DNA of 64,000 bases from Phyto melanocephala (GCA_941918925.1 OW799237.1:7173201-7237200), one strand, 5' to 3'. Counted from the stretch's first letter, positions 11,271 to 25,280 are shown. Made by a program: numbers and translations. The notes: a model not told the origin generated them from the sequence alone.

Positions 11271-12930
11271 AACAAATCACATGATTCAAATAGAAGCAAT
11301 ATTTTGTGGTTATCACTTTTAATCTATTTCCAGACCAATAGCCATGTTGCTTTTTTAATATGCATAAGAATATTTGAGGCAAGTTAATAAAATTGAATAC
11401 AAAGCTTTGCAAGGAGTATAAAAATATTATAATAAATTATAACTTTTTATTAATAATGAAAATGGGAAATAAATATAAAACACTTTAGATTTTTTTATCT
11501 TTATCTTTTAATCTTCAAATTTTGAACGCTGTGCTCTCTTCAAAACTTATCAAATGCATCAAATGTAAAGAGTAAGGAAAAGTGTAAAAATTAAATATTT
11601 ATACTATTTATGAAGAAATAACTTTACTTTTTCCTTTCAATAATAAAATACAAAAAAAATATTAAACTAGTTGAACGGCTAAGAATACAGTGTATGTTTT
11701 CTCTCACTCCTATAGAATTTATACTTATGCTTACATGAAACAAACAAGTTTTTCTAAATACTTAAAATCAAAATCAAATTAAAATTAAATTAAAATTATA
11801 TTAAAATTAAATTAAAATTAAACTAAAATTAAAATTAAATTAAAATTAACTTAAAATTAATTTAAATTAAATTTCAATTAAATTTCAATTAAATATATAT
11901 AACTTTAAAATAAAATTAAAATTAAAATTAAAATTAAAACTAAAATTAAAATTAAAATTAAAATTAAATTTAATTAAAATTAAATTAAAATTAAAATTAA
12001 ATTAAATTAAAATTAAAATTAAAATTAAAATTAAAATTAAATTAAAATTAAATTAAAATTAAATTAAAATTAAATTAAAATTAATTAAAACTAAATTTAA
12101 ATAAAATAAAATTAAATTAAAATTAAAATTAAAATTAAAATTAAATTAAATTAAATTAAATTAAATTAAATTAAATTAAAATTAAATTAAAATTAAATTA
12201 AAATTAAATTAAAATTAAATTAAAATTAAATTAAAATTAAATTAAAATTAAATTAAAATTAAATTAAAATTAAATTAAAATTAAATTAAAATTAAATTAA
12301 AATTAAATTAAAATTAAATTAAAATTAAATTAAAATTAAATCAAAATTAAATTCAAATTAAAATTAAATTAAAATTAAATTAAAATTAAATTAAAATTAA
12401 ATTAAAATTAAATTAAAATTAAATTAAAATTAAATTAAAATTAAATTAAAATTAAATTAAAATTAAATTAAAATTAAATTAAAATTAAATTAAAATTAAA
12501 TTAGAATTAAATTAAAATTAAATTAAAATGAAATTAAAATTAAATTAAAATGAAATTAAAATTTAATTAAAATTAAATTAAAATTAAATTAAAATTAAAT
12601 TAAAATTAAATTAAAATTAAATTAAAATCAAATTAAAATTAAATTAAAATTAAATTAAAATTAAATTAAATTAAAATTAAATTAAAATTAAATTAAAATT
12701 AAATTAAAATTAAATTAAAATTAAAATTAAATTAAAATTAAATTAAATTAAAATTAAATTAAAATTAAAATTAAATTAAATTAAAATAAAATTAAAATTA
12801 AAATTAAATTAAAATTAAATTAAAATTAAATTAAAATTTATTTAAAATTAAATTAAAATTAAATTAAAATTAAATTTGTTAGCAAACTCGAAACTTTTAC
12901 TTTCAACTTTATTCTAAAATTGTGTCTAAC
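11271..12930. repeat. 1.66-kb tandem duplication, copy 1
   Basis: The sequence from AACAAATCACATGATTC (11271) to GTGTCTAAC (12930) is repeated head to tail as 12931-14667. The unique left part (11271-11762) is nearly identical to 12931-13422, and the right end (12876-12930) to 14613-14667. A few substitutions separate the copies, for example AGCAAACTCG here against AGCACACTCG in copy 2, so the duplication is recent but not an exact sequence collapse. No gene is included. Confidence 0.9.
11763..12875. repeat. AAATT/AAAATT minisatellite, first array
   Basis: About 1.1 kb built almost only of AAATT and AAAATT, for long stretches alternating as an 11-bp unit AAATTAAAATT. Interruptions include AAATGAAATT, CAAATT and AAATTTAATT. 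G is nearly absent and A exceeds T on the plus strand, so the two strands differ sharply. Such tracts often bind nuclear-matrix proteins or bend, but nothing here proves a role. Confidence 0.95.
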
Positions 12931-14667
12931 AACAAATCACATGATTCAAATAGAAGCAATATTTTGTGGTTATCACTTTTAATCTATTTCCAGACCAATA
13001 GCCATGTTGCTTTTTTAATATGCATAAGAATATTTGAGGCAAGTTAATAAAATTGAATACAAAGCTTTGCAAGGAGTATAAAAATATTATAATAAATTAT
13101 AACTTTTTATTAATAATGAAAATGGGAAATAAATATAAAACACTTTAGATTTTTTTATCTTTATCTTTTAATCTTCAAATTTTGAACGCTGTGCTCTCTT
13201 CAAAACTTATCAAATGCATCAAATGTAAAGAGTAAGGAAAAGTGTAAAAATTAAATATTTATACTATTTATGAAGAAATAACTTTACTTTTTCCTTTCAA
13301 TAATAAAATACAAAAAAAATATTAAACTAGTTGAACGGCTAAGAATACAGTGTATGTTTTCTCTCACTCCTATAGAATTTATACTTATGCTTACATGAAA
13401 CAAACAAGTTTTTCTAAATACTTAAAATCAAAATCAAATTAAAATTAAATTAAAATTATATTAAAATTAAATTAAAATTAAACTATAATTAACATTAAAT
13501 TAAAATTAACTTAAAATTAATTTAAATTAAATTTCAATTAAATTTCAATTAAATATATATAACTTTAAAATAAAATTAAAATTAAAATTAAAATTAAAAC
13601 TAAAATTAAAATTAAAATTAAATTTAATTAAAATTAAATTAAAATTAAAATTAAATTAAATTAAAATTAAAATTAAAATTAAATTAAAATTAAATTAAAA
13701 TTAAATTAAAATTAAATTAAAATTAATTAAAACTAAATTTAAATAAAATAAAATTAAATTAAAATTAAAATTAAAATTAAAATTAAATTAAATTAAATTA
13801 AATTAAATTAAATTAAATTAAATTAAATTAAATTAAATTAAATTAAATTAAATTAAATTAAATTAAATTAAAATTAAATTAAAATTAAATTAATATTAAA
13901 TTAAAATTAAATTAAAATTAAATTAAAATTAAATTAAAATTAAATTAAAATTAAATTAAAATTAAATTAAAATTAAATTAAAATTAAATTAAAATTAAAT
14001 TAAAATTAAATTAAAATTAAATTAAAATTAAATTAAAATTAAATTAAAATTAAATTAAAATTAAATCAAAATTAAATTCAAATTAAAATTAAATTAAAAT
14101 TAAATTAAAATTAAATTAAAATTAAATTAAAATTAAATTAAAATTAAATTAAAATTAAATTAAAATTAAATTAAAATTAAATTAAAATTAAATTAAAATT
14201 AAAATTAAATTAAAATTAAATTAAAATTAAATTAGAATTAAATTAAAATTAAATTAAAATGAAATTAAAATTAAATTAAAATGAAATTAAAATTTAATTA
14301 AAATTAAATTAAAATTAAATTAAAATTAAATTAAAATTAAATTAAAATTAAATTAAAATTAAATTAAAATCAAATTAAAATTAAATTAAAATTAAATTAA
14401 AATTAAATTAAAATTAAATTAAAATTAAATTAAAATTAAATTAAAATTAAATTAAAATTAAAATTAAATTAAAATTAAATTAAATTAAAATTAAATTAAA
14501 ATTAAAATTAAATTAAATTAAAATAAAATTAAAATTAAAATTAAATTAAAATTAAATTAAAATTAAATTAAAATTTATTTAAAATTAAATTAAAATTAAA
14601 TTAAAATTAAATTTGTTAGCACACTCGAAACTTTTACTTTCAACTTTATTCTAAAATTGTGTCTAAC
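12931..14667. repeat. 1.74-kb tandem duplication, copy 2
   Basis: Second unit of the head-to-tail duplication, about 77 bp longer than copy 1 because its minisatellite has a different number of AAATT/AAAATT units, including a long pure (AAATT)n run around 13784-13870. Both copies carry the same rare interruptions in the same order, so the array was duplicated as a block. Confidence 0.9.
13423..14613. repeat. AAATT/AAAATT minisatellite, second array
   Basis: About 1.19 kb, same make-up as 11763-12875 with unit-number differences. Confidence 0.95.
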
Positions 14668-14739
14668 TATTCAAGGGCTTAAAAAAATCTGATCACAAGT
14701 GAAATTAAATTTTTATAAAAAAATTATTTCTTTTTTTTA

Positions 14740-14949
14740 AATTGATTTTTCAAGCTCGAGGTCTTTATAAATATTTGTTTATTTATTTATTATTCAATAT
14801 TCAATTATAGAAAAAAAAAAAATTATATAAAAATTTTGTAAAAACACATGTTTTCTTTCCTGAAGATGCTACACAAAGGAGTAGCGAAATATTGTATAAT
14901 AAATAAATCAACAAATATTTATAAAGACCTCGAGCTTGAAAAATCAATT
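14740..14949. repeat. Perfect 40-bp inverted repeat (foldback/MITE-like)
   Basis: Positions 14740-14779 and 14910-14949 are exact reverse complements over 40 bp. The arms contain CAAGCTCGAGGTCTTTATAA and its complement CTCGAGCTTG. Similarity continues imperfectly inward (TTATTTATTT/AATAAATAAA). The 130-bp loop holds the phrase GAAGATGCTACACAAAGGA. Length and symmetry suggest a small foldback transposon. A target duplication could not be defined in the A/T-rich flanks. Confidence 0.75.
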
Positions 14950-17900
14950 AAAAAATTTTATAAAATAAAGGTCAAACAAGAGCAATAAAAATTATTTCTT
15001 GTATAAAATATGTCTTTATCTTTGCTTTTATAAACCAATCTGTACAAGATTTGCTTGTTACAACTATGAAATTTTTTTACATGAAAAAGTTGTGTCTGTC
15101 TGTCTGTTAAATGACATCTACAAATGTTGTTCATCCCTGTGAACGCCGTTTTTTTTATATTTTATTTTTAATATCTGGTAGCTTTCACAAATTATATTCA
15201 ACCAATCAGAAGACGAATACCTAGGAATCTTATCATCAATTCAATAATCCATAAGAATGCGTAACAAACTTATATTTTGGGGGTGGTCGCACATTTCTAT
15301 AAATATGGACATAACGACGGAATGACTAATATTAATACCCTTCCACTCAAAAATAAAAACGTTAGAGTTTGTAAAAGGTTTGATTTTAGATATAAACAAA
15401 AAGTATCCTGGTACGCACTCATTCACTTTAATGTTAAATATTATTTATTGTACCTAACGATTACATTAATTACAAAATTGATTAAAAACCAAAGACTACT
15501 TGAAATTAAGCAAAAGCACTTACTTGTCATACAAAAGTTTACAATTTTTAATAACAGCACTTACCTAAAAATAAAAAGAAACAAGGCATATAATTAGTGA
15601 AAAAAAATTTGGAATCGATATAAGACAAGCTATTTTTAACATTTAAATTTTCTTTACTCCATTATTGTAATGATTAAATTATATTCATTAATAATACAAT
15701 TTTCTAATTTAGGCGATACTTATCAATCAAATTTTTATGTATAATTTTCAATTACGTTATCAATAAACGTGTATGAAATATATGCTGAATATATTAAGCA
15801 TACTTGCACATATACATATATTAACACATGTGTTGACATTTTACCACAGAAGTACACAAATATCTTAGATTATCAATACTGAGGTTATATTTACACATAC
15901 CTATGTATTTATATGGGTGCAAGCATGTTTATGCAAGCTAAAGGTGTAAACCACAAAAACAATATCAACAACTATATTGTAATTATAATAAATATGTACG
16001 GATGTTATTATATCCATTATGAGAATAAGACAAAAAAACCTATAAATAACTTTATGTTGGATAATAAATGTAGTCCTTTTCATTTATCCTGTTTACTGGA
16101 ATGAAAATGAAAATATGTTGAGGTGTGTTTTTGTGTTTTTTTATGTTTTTGTAAATAAAGATGTTTGTCAAATAAAACTTAAAGGACATTAATCATATTA
16201 TATCGACCTTTATGTATGCCTGTTAACAGCGGAGGCATAAGAACTAAACAGTAGCAGATAAGGGAAATAAATAAATTAAAAGCCACAGTAATACGCATAT
16301 TGATTTTATGGTCATACAGTGAAAAGAAAATTCAGCTTAATGTAGAGTGTCGCCATATTAAATTTTCCACTATTTGTGAGTCAAAAATGTTGCTGTTTAA
16401 GAAAGTATAAATTTGGTAACTAAAAGTAGGTTGTGGTTGCTCTGATATTAAATATCCGTTACCATGCATTAAAAGGTTTATATGTCTAGTTCATAATTAC
16501 GTAGCAATAAGATTATTTTATGACTACCCAGGTGAAAATGTATATTACATATTTATGTATTTCCCCTGGATCCGCGCTTGACCAAACCCCAGTGTCTGCT
16601 AACAACAACAACCAGACTAGAGAGTTGGGAGTAAGAGAGTTTTACAAGCGCAATTACAAAGAAAACTTTTGACAGATTCAATCTCTTCTTCATTGTGACA
16701 ATTTCTATAGAAATCATTGTCTACTTACAACACAAACTAGATCAGAGTTGAAAGCCTGACAGCTGCCAAGTGTACTCATTCGACGGTCTTCTATCGTTAA
16801 TCAAAGCTTACCTCATTGACTATTTGCAGCACTAAATGGTACTTAAGCTTCAACTATGAATTCTTTTTTAATAACACCCCTATATAGTCAAAAGTTAATC
16901 CAAGCACTGCACAGAATACAGCGAATACTGCTACATTTAAAAAAAAAACTTTTACATAAATTTAAAGAACTTGTAAGCTTTGCTCTCTAGTAAAAGAAAA
17001 TCTAACCTCAAAGCAACTGAATCGCTTCCTTTTGCCATTCATTGTGTATATTTATTGCACTAATTACTTTAAAAGGTATCTCTGCAAAATGGGAAACTGT
17101 AGAACACCGATGTGTCTTTACGAAGAATAAAAAGCTCAGGATAACGCAGAGCTACATTCTTTAGGTTCAGTCGCTAGGCTGAAAATCAAGAAAATTTAAG
17201 ATCAGCGATAGGAGATATAACTGTGGTAAATCAAATTAAAACGATAATTAAAGATGAGGAGTGTAATATGAAATTACCGCACAGTTATTTAAGGAAAGGA
17301 AAACTAAGGATGTAGATGAGGATCAAGCTCGACAAATGTCTTCTGTCTAAAAAAGAAAGCAGATGGGGGCTTGGAGACAAGCTATGGTCATCTCGATGGA
17401 TATAGTTCACGAAGGTGACGAGGAGGGTTTTTAGTCGGTAGCACCATTGTGAGCCCAACAACTGACGATTCAACATGCAGTAATGCATTTTCCCAACCTC
17501 AAAAAAAATACATAAATAAAATTGTACTAATCGTATTATAAATCCGATGGCAGAGGAAGATCATGACGAAATAAATTAATTTTTTACAGAGCACTTTGAA
17601 CTTTGAAAGTTATTTAGGATGTGGAAATTTTTTATTATAAGATACTATTCATGCTTTAAATTTAAAAGTTGACTAATTTTTTTTTATTTCGCAGCAAACA
17701 AAGCACCAACGAAGACGAGAAAAAATTTAGTCGTTGTACTAAAAAATTTGAATTAAAAATATATATAAACACATTTGATTTTAAAGTTCTATAAATAGTT
17801 TTAAATGCTTAATATATTTACTCAATAATTCTTAATTATGATATTTTGTGCCAATCCTTACAACATCATCATCGACAAAAAAATTTCTTTTCCTATAATT

Positions 17901-19300
17901 TGTCAAACTCTTTATACTTGTTTTGATTTTTTCTTTTGTTTAAAATTAATTCTTGGAAATCATTTAAAAATAGCATGAATCATTTGAAGTCAACCGAAAA
18001 ACGGGTTTAGGTTTCCTTTTCTCATTTTACAAATTAGTTCATAACTTTTGAACCGAAATCAATGTCGAAATACTGTCATTCATGCGGCCAAAATATTAAA
18101 AACTAAACAGAAAACAAAACGAAAATCTAATTTTAAATATTTAAGTTACACTTATATGATATGTAGACCAGTATACATATGCATGCTGGCCAGAATATGT
18201 GAATGTTTTTATATGTATGCAAGCATAGTTGCTAGCACTGTGCTATACGTGTATATGTGCTTAAAAATCAACATATACTTTCAAGATATTATTAATTATT
18301 TTTCCTTTGGTTTCTATATTTTTTTTTATTTTTAAATTGATTGATTGGTTTGTTGCTGGTACGTATTTAGTTTTTCCTTTATTTTCTTGCTTTCCCTGCC
18401 GATTTTTTACCTTAAATGCGTGTGTGCGTTTGGTCTTTTGTATCTATAGGCATACAAATAAAAGTTAATGCGTGAGTATCTATTTTTAGTTGTTATGGAA
18501 AATTATAGGTGACAACAAAAATAATTGCTACATGGTTGACAGAAACAAATATGTGTATATTTGTTGGTAATAAAAACAAACAAAAATTGAAAAAAAAAAA
18601 AAACAATTGTTATTTTGCCCTCAAGGCTATAGGTTTGGGGGTAAATATAATTGTCCTTGACTAAAAATAATTAGTATAAAATGGTTAAAAAAATAAAAAT
18701 ATTTATTAATAAAATGTATTAAAACAAATGAATACAGCCATGAATAAAACTCAATTAGAAGTATACAATTTAATTTGCTAAAGGGTAAAGTTAAATTAAA
18801 ACAAACAAAAATACTAAAAATTTCAATGTCATTTAAGACGGGCAACGAAAATGAGACAAGAAAATTTTTATGACAAAAATAATTACAAATAAAAATAATT
18901 AATTTCTAAGTTAATAATGCCTTTTCTTACACTTATCGTGAAGAAAAGTTAAAAACAAATGTTGACAAACGCTAGTCCCTCTCTAATTCTCACCACAATC
19001 GAGTTTTCAAAGTGTGCCAAAGCACAGCACAGTTTCACTTTTACATTGTAACATGGTTTGTTCATATTCATTTTTTTTTTTGCGCTATTCATTTTAATAT
19101 GAAAGCGTTAACAATACGGTCTTCTGTTAAAAATATTTATTACATAAGTTAAGTTCTGTAGGTACATTAAATTGCAAATTAAAAAAGAAGTGATAATCTT
19201 AATTTTTGGAATATTGAAACATACTAATTATGTAATAATTTTATGAATTTTTTTATTACGCTTTTGAAGTGATTTTTTTAATAACCTCAACATCTTTTAG
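14950..19300. other. AT-rich intronic DNA with unrecognised moderate-GC islands
   Basis: No gene identified. Less AT-rich islands at about 16560-16830 and 17090-17500 may be transposon relics but match no family I can name. Small TGTCTGTCTGTC (15094) and TAT/CAT-rich microsatellite runs (15800-15900) are present. The 60-106-codon open frames have no conserved motif. Confidence 0.4.
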
Positions 19301-19307
19301 ATTTACA

Positions 19308-19990
19308 AATAAAGGACAAACTTTTTGAATTAAAGTTGTAACCATTAATTTGTTAAATGTTGTTTATAATCGTAGTGCAAAATTATATTAAAAAAAAGTG
19401 CCAAGTTTTTTAAATTAATATTTTTATACTAAAAATTATTTTGAAAAATTTCTGCACCTTATTTGAACGTATTTTAAGTTTCCGAAAAAAAAGGATATAT
19501 GGCAAACTCTTCAAGTAATAAAAAATTTTAAAAACCTTTTTCATTTAATAGAACTAGAACAAAAACAACTAATTGTGTGACAAATTTCGTTAAAAAATTC
19601 CTTAAATTTTAGAAAAAAAAAAAAAATTTGGAAAAAAAGGACATTTAGTGAAGGCGTTTAGAATAAGCAATTTAAAAAAATAATTATGAGAAAACAGGGC
19701 CTTAGGGAACGCTTTAAATTGTAAGCATTACTTTGCTTTATATTTTTCATAATTTAAGCTTGAAATTATAAAAAAATTACATAAAGATTAATAAATTTTT
19801 TTAATATGTATTAAACATTATTTTAACAAATCAAAAATATGTTTGCATATTATTTGAAATTTGTCTAAATTTTCAAAAAAAGGATATATGGCAATCTTTT
19901 TAAATATTATAGTTTTGTAAAAACTTTTTTCAGTAGATAAAACTACAGCACAAACTACAAATTGTATGATAAATTTTGTACAAAAAAAAG
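19308..19990 (+). repeat. Paired-motif array 2 (3 clear elements, 1 weak)
   Basis: Clear block-A copies are at about 19484 (GGATATATGGCAAAC), 19632 (variant GGACATTTAGTGAAG) and 19875 (GGATATATGGCAATC). Block B follows at about 19561 (CAACTAATTGTGTGAC), 19711 and 19950 (CACAAACTACAAATTGTATG). The 19950 copy shows the doubled form AAACTACAGCACAAACTACAA. A weak block A (AATAAAGGACAAAC) lies at 19308. Spacing is 147 and 243 bp. Confidence 0.65.
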
Positions 19991-21215
19991 TCTTCTAATA
20001 TTCCTTGTCCTTCTTGCCAAAGCAGTCAAAGTTCATTATTATTTCGTGTAGTATTTCATTTTTTTTACTCCCCAGATTGGCGTACAACTAAGTTCCTGCT
20101 CGAATTTTGAGACACCCAAATAAAACTTTTAATGGTGTCAAGTTTACAACACCATTGATGATGGTAAGCATTAAATTTTTATAACATACAGCAGGTTATG
20201 TTGTTTTGCATAATATTCGTAACGTTTAACAAACTTTTCTGGTTTGTGAATTAAACATGTTTATGTAATATTTTACATATGCATGTTTCTACACGCACTG
20301 TTATCATTGACACAGCAACCGTATGTCCTTGAACTGTGACGTTTTATACTATTATTTCGCTTTGTTTATTGTATTTTTATTAAATTTTTATTGTTCTAAT
20401 TTTGAAACAATTGTTATATTTTCGCATTAGTTACAGCTAGGGTTTGGGGTTTTCTAAAGTTCTGTTATAATGCCTGGGGAAGCTTGAATGAAAGGTGGCA
20501 GCAGTTTTCGAGAAACCCCTAATATAAGTAAATGAAAGTAAGAGATTTATAAATATTAAAAGAATAATTTTAGTTAAGCTAAATAGTATATAATAAGAGG
20601 TCTAAAAGCAAACCGATAGTTGATTCTCCTATCAGTATTCGAATATCAGGCCTGTCATACAATTCAATTGGAACGATTGTAATTTGTTACTTGGTGTATT
20701 TGTTTTAAACCATAAAATCGCACCAAAAAATTTCTTGAATATTGTAAGCAATTCAGACTTCATTCCTTTACCACATATTATCAATAGAAATGCTAAACTT
20801 GTTTTCATATGAAAGCGCGAGAATGTATGTCTTCTGTATTGCTTATTATTTCAGTAGTAATTTTTACATTTTTCCCTTATGGGCTGCTACCTTTTCAAAA
20901 GTGCGCAGGAGAAACATATGATTAAGCTATTCTTGGTAGGAAATTAGTGCTTATTAATTGCAAAAAAGAGACCAACAAAGTGGATCAAATCATATAAAAA
21001 TCATGCCTTCTAGAAGTTCTCTGGAAAACAGGTAAGCACTAGTTAAGCAATTAAAGAACGGCTATTTGTTAATGAAGTATTTTTTTGGTGGGATACTTGC
21101 ATATGGATTTTGGATAAAATATTTTTATTACGCCCCTAAAAGTATGCACACGAAACGCTGTTTAATGTGAATAATGAAAATTAGTATCCAGATATAATTT
21201 CACTTTTATATGGGA
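19990..21215. other. AT-rich intronic DNA
   Basis: Nothing recognised. A moderate-GC patch at about 20430-20530 and short TA-rich stretches; no credible ORF. Confidence 0.4.
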
Positions 21216-21818
21216 CTAGCCAAATCCGGCGCGCATTGCTCCGCCCCTCAATGAGTCGAAATGCATTCTGAATTTTAATTGAATATCAAGTGCAAAAACT
21301 TAAAAATTGTAATTTCTTTTATGGGCGTGGCATTGCCCACTTTTCTAATCACGAAATCATTTAGTCATGACAGTTCAATATGTGTGCGAAGTTTCAGAAA
21401 AATCAGTCTGGTGCAAGTACCTCAAAATTATAACCTATTATATAAGCGTGGCCCTGCCCATTTTTCTAATCACGAAATTTTATGGTTATGACAGCTTAGT
21501 ATGTGTGCAAAGTTTCAGAAAAATCGGTCCAGTGCAAGTACCTCAAAATTAAAACTTTTTTAGGGGCGTGGCCCCGCCCACTTTTTTTATCACGAAATTA
21601 TTTAGTCATGTCAGTTTCAGAAAAATCGGTCCAGTGCAAGTACCTCAAAATTAAAACTTTTTTAGGGGCGTGGCCCCGCCCACTTTTTTCCACCCATAAA
21701 CACTCCCTGGTATGTGTACAACAACTTACCAAAGTTTGAGTCCGATCGGTTTTACAGTTTCGGAGTCTATAGCTAACACACACACACACACACAGAGTTT
21801 CACTTTTATATATATAGA
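21216..21818 (-). mobile_element. Non-autonomous Helitron, reverse copy
   Basis: Read on the minus strand the element starts TCTATATATATAAAAGTGAA (ending at 21818) and finishes with the palindrome-rich GCAATGCGCGCCGGATTTGG then CTAG (21219-21216). It is flanked by A and T as in the 3282-4032 copy. The (AC)n tract at 21776-21794 and about three or four internal units with the GGGCGTGGCCCCGCCC palindrome are shared. It is shorter than the other copy because it has fewer internal repeats. The open frames of 61-78 codons across the units are repeat by-products. Confidence 0.85.
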
Positions 21819-23680
21819 TTTCCGTTACATGCATATGTAATCATATGAACTTGTTACCATTGGTGAATGGTATACTAAATTAAAACATGTTTTATAAGAA
21901 AGTAATTAGATGAGAGCTTCCAGATAATTCACAGAGCTTTAAATTATGTAATTAAGAAATAAATCTTTCCCTTTTCCCATATGCTGCTTTTTAGCAGTAC
22001 TAAATTAGAGTTTATAAACTATATTAGACACCCGCAGAAAGTAGAGTCCTCCATTTGGATTTTATTGAAACCTCAATAAAGTTGTATACAATTTCTACCT
22101 CTTTTATTAAAAAAAATACATTTATCAAAGGCACATTCATTTAACAGGAAGAAAAAATAAAAAAAAAAATCCTTCACTTATTGCACGAAAGTTATTCCGA
22201 CCGAGAGCTGCCGTAACCCAAAACCCTATTTACAATAAAGTCTTTATTTGCTCTACACAATGTCTCGCTTTTATTTACCATCATTTTAGTTTAGGGGCTA
22301 ACAAAACAATAAAAAAATAAACTTGCTACACATGCACACATACACACACCCCAAAAGCAAATAATAACGGCAATGAAAAGATATCTACAAGCATACATTT
22401 GTATGTACAGATAAAAATAAAATTTTGTACGGACATTTTTAATGTGTATTAAAGTAGACTTTTATATAAATATTTACAAAAGTGTACACATACATATTTG
22501 GTTTTATTTCTTAAGTATGTATATAAAATAATAAATTTTATTTTTAGTTTTTTTGTATTTTCTGTATACAAATCCCCAAGTAATAATTAAAATTGTTGTG
22601 TGCTTTCGCCTAATGCCGGCTATTTGCTATGGCTGTGAATATTATTAACCTCATTAGCCCTGAAATCAAAGAGAATTTTAATTTTATTTATTTTTTATTT
22701 TTATTTTCAATTTTATAATCTACGTCAGCTCCAAGGAAATTTCCAAAAAAAAAAAAATATATTCATATAAACAGTAGATATTATCACGCCTCTGTTGCAA
22801 ATGTAAAGGAAATTAAAAGCAATAAGAACACATATATAAGAATGTATAGCCTAGTTTAAGGCTTTAAGTAAAAAACAAAAATGAATAAAAAGTGAATAAA
22901 ACAAATGTATACTAAATCATTATTATGATAATTTTTGTTTATATTATTTTTTGACAGGATTCAGCTGGTCTTACAACATGGGTTTTATGTGTTGCTTTTA
23001 CACACAGGAATTGTTAATATTGCTAGGAATATAAAAAAAAAACTCACAAAATTTACATGTACCTATTCAACTCTCTTCCTTGGTTTTCATGATTTTTTAT
23101 GTAATTTAAGGTATGATTGCCGAATGAATCGTAAAACAGAATTTTTATTGTCTTATTTAAAGGCTGCTATTATTTGAAATTACATTATTTTAAACAACAA
23201 ATATAATAAAGGTAATACCTAACAGAAATGTCCTGCCAATATAAAATCTTTTCACAGTAAAACACAAATTCCGAAAGAGCTTCTAAAAATTGTTGCTAGA
23301 CTTATAGTAACGCCTACTTGTTAAAAGAGAATTTTTAACCATGTGTTTTATTTTAGGGCTCTTCAAAATACTTGAGTCGTATGTTTGTAGGCATAAAATT
23401 TATAATCTTGTAAATATTTATGTGTGTTTCTATGCAACAGCCTGTCCTTTGCTTACATTAAAACAACCTTAACATCAACAGCAGGATAAATAAAGCTATA
23501 AATGTATGGTCTCTAGTGGAAAGCAACATTTAGGGAATTTGATTTAAAATAAAGAATGTGAGGCAGCAAAAATTTTTTAAATATTTTCAGACAGATAGTG
23601 CTTTAATATTTTATTATGCAATTATTAATTAAATTATGACTTTCTTAGGTCAGTTTTTTAAATTATAGTCTAATTTTTCT
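21819..23680. other. AT-rich intronic DNA
   Basis: No gene or recognisable element. CACACATACACACACC-type microsatellite at about 22333-22350. An 80-codon open frame (22935-23177, plus) has no similarity I recognise. Confidence 0.4.
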
Positions 23681-23686
23681 AATTCG

Positions 23687-24500
23687 CAAAAAAAGGATAT
23701 ATGACAAAGTTTTCAGCGCACAGTAATAACTAGAAATTTTTCATGTCATAGTTTAGCTTATAGAAAACTATAACTTGTGTTCGTACTACAGTATATTTAT
23801 AAAAAATTTTCTAGGATATTTTTTAACAAAATATTACAAATTATAAACGAGTTTAAGTTTTAATATTTTTTGTATTAAATTATGTATTTAATTAAGGTAA
23901 AATATATTTTTTTATATATATTTAATATAATAGTAATATATTTTTGTGAATTTGGAAAACTTTTCACTATAATTAAAAAAAGGACATTTAGCAAACTTTT
24001 TTGTAAGCATCATTTCCTAGAAAATTTGTATGGCATATTATGTTTAAAAGAAAAATACAACCTTTGTGCATATTATAACTCATTTCTAAAATTAAATTAA
24101 AGGAAATTTTAAAACATTTAAAACAGGTATTCATTTATTGTAATGTTACTGATATAACTATGATGTTTGTTAAAGTTTTTTTTTGCTGTTGAACTACCTT
24201 TTATTATTTATACTTATTTAAGGCATTTATTATTAATTATTATTAAGGTAAAGGATATATAAAAAACTTATTTCAGCAACTATATTTTAAATAAAAAAAA
24301 ACTATTTTAATCTTCCAGGTATAATCCTATTTTCAGTACTCTTTTTTTAAAGATATTAAGAAGGTTTTTTTTTGTGAATTTCGTTATTTTTTTAATTCAT
24401 AAAAAAGGATATATAGCAAACATGTTTTAGAGCTTTTATTTAAAGGCAATAATAAATGCATAAAATAGCTTAGATTAGCTTGCATCATGTATGAGTGTTT
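23687..24500 (+). repeat. Paired-motif array 3 (4 elements)
   Basis: Block A at about 23691 (GGATATATGACAAAG), 23976 (variant GGACATTTAGCAAAC), 24250 (GGATATATAAAAAAC) and 24402 (GGATATATAGCAAAC). Matching block B at about 23762 (AAAACTATAACTTGTGTTCG), 24055 (TACAACCTTTGTGCAT) and, weakly, 24477. Starts are separated by 287, 271 and 154 bp. The GGACATTTAG variant recurs from array 2, so the family has sub-lineages. Confidence 0.65.
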
Positions 24501-25280
24501 CCAATAAATATAATTAAATTTGTGCAAAATATTTAAAACTTATTTAACAAAATTTTATACAATCATTCCAGTAGATCGTACTGTATCGGCAGTTATTGAG
24601 AAATTATTATTTTTTGTTTCAGCCTAATACACAATACTAGTTCCTAAAAACCAAGGGTAGATGCAATAAAGGGGACAGGATACTTATAACATACAACCAA
24701 AATAACAAATTATTTTCTTTGATAAGTATTAGTTTTTGCACTTATAAAAACAATTAAAAAAAAAACTTAAAAGCATAAGCTGAAACCACGCTTACATCAA
24801 ATCTAAGCCTCATAAGCATTAGAAGAAATTGTAGGATAAGCGTTTCAGGAAGCCCTTTTTTAAAGTGCAACAATGAGGATGAATTATAAAGATTGTTGAG
24901 AGACTGTTTTGACAGCAGTATATGCAGGTTTTGTTAACTGATCTCTTATTAAGGTAGTCATATACCAACATGTTCCTATTTGTACACATTAAACTCTACT
25001 TTGCTGGTTCTCTGGTTTCTGGCGTACAAAAAACTTCTTACTACAGAAAATATGGGCTCTCCTTTCGATGTTAATACGAGTCACATAAAAACCACAAGAT
25101 TTAGAAAAAAAAATAATTTTTCAAATATTAAAAATATTTAAAATTTGGTCTAAAAGCAAACAACAGTGCTATATTCGGTCGCGCAGAATTTGATAATACA
25201 CTTCACCATCTTGTACATAGGTATAGTCACTACAGCGTAACTTAGCCTTGATTTCAGACTTAAGGTTATACGCTATTTTA
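24500..25280. other. AT-rich intronic DNA
   Basis: No gene recognised; moderate-GC patches near 24780-25060 without a readable frame. Confidence 0.35.

Noticed and set aside
17285..17488. 67-codon minus-strand frame in a GC-richer island
   Set aside because: No motif; probably part of an unidentified transposon relic.
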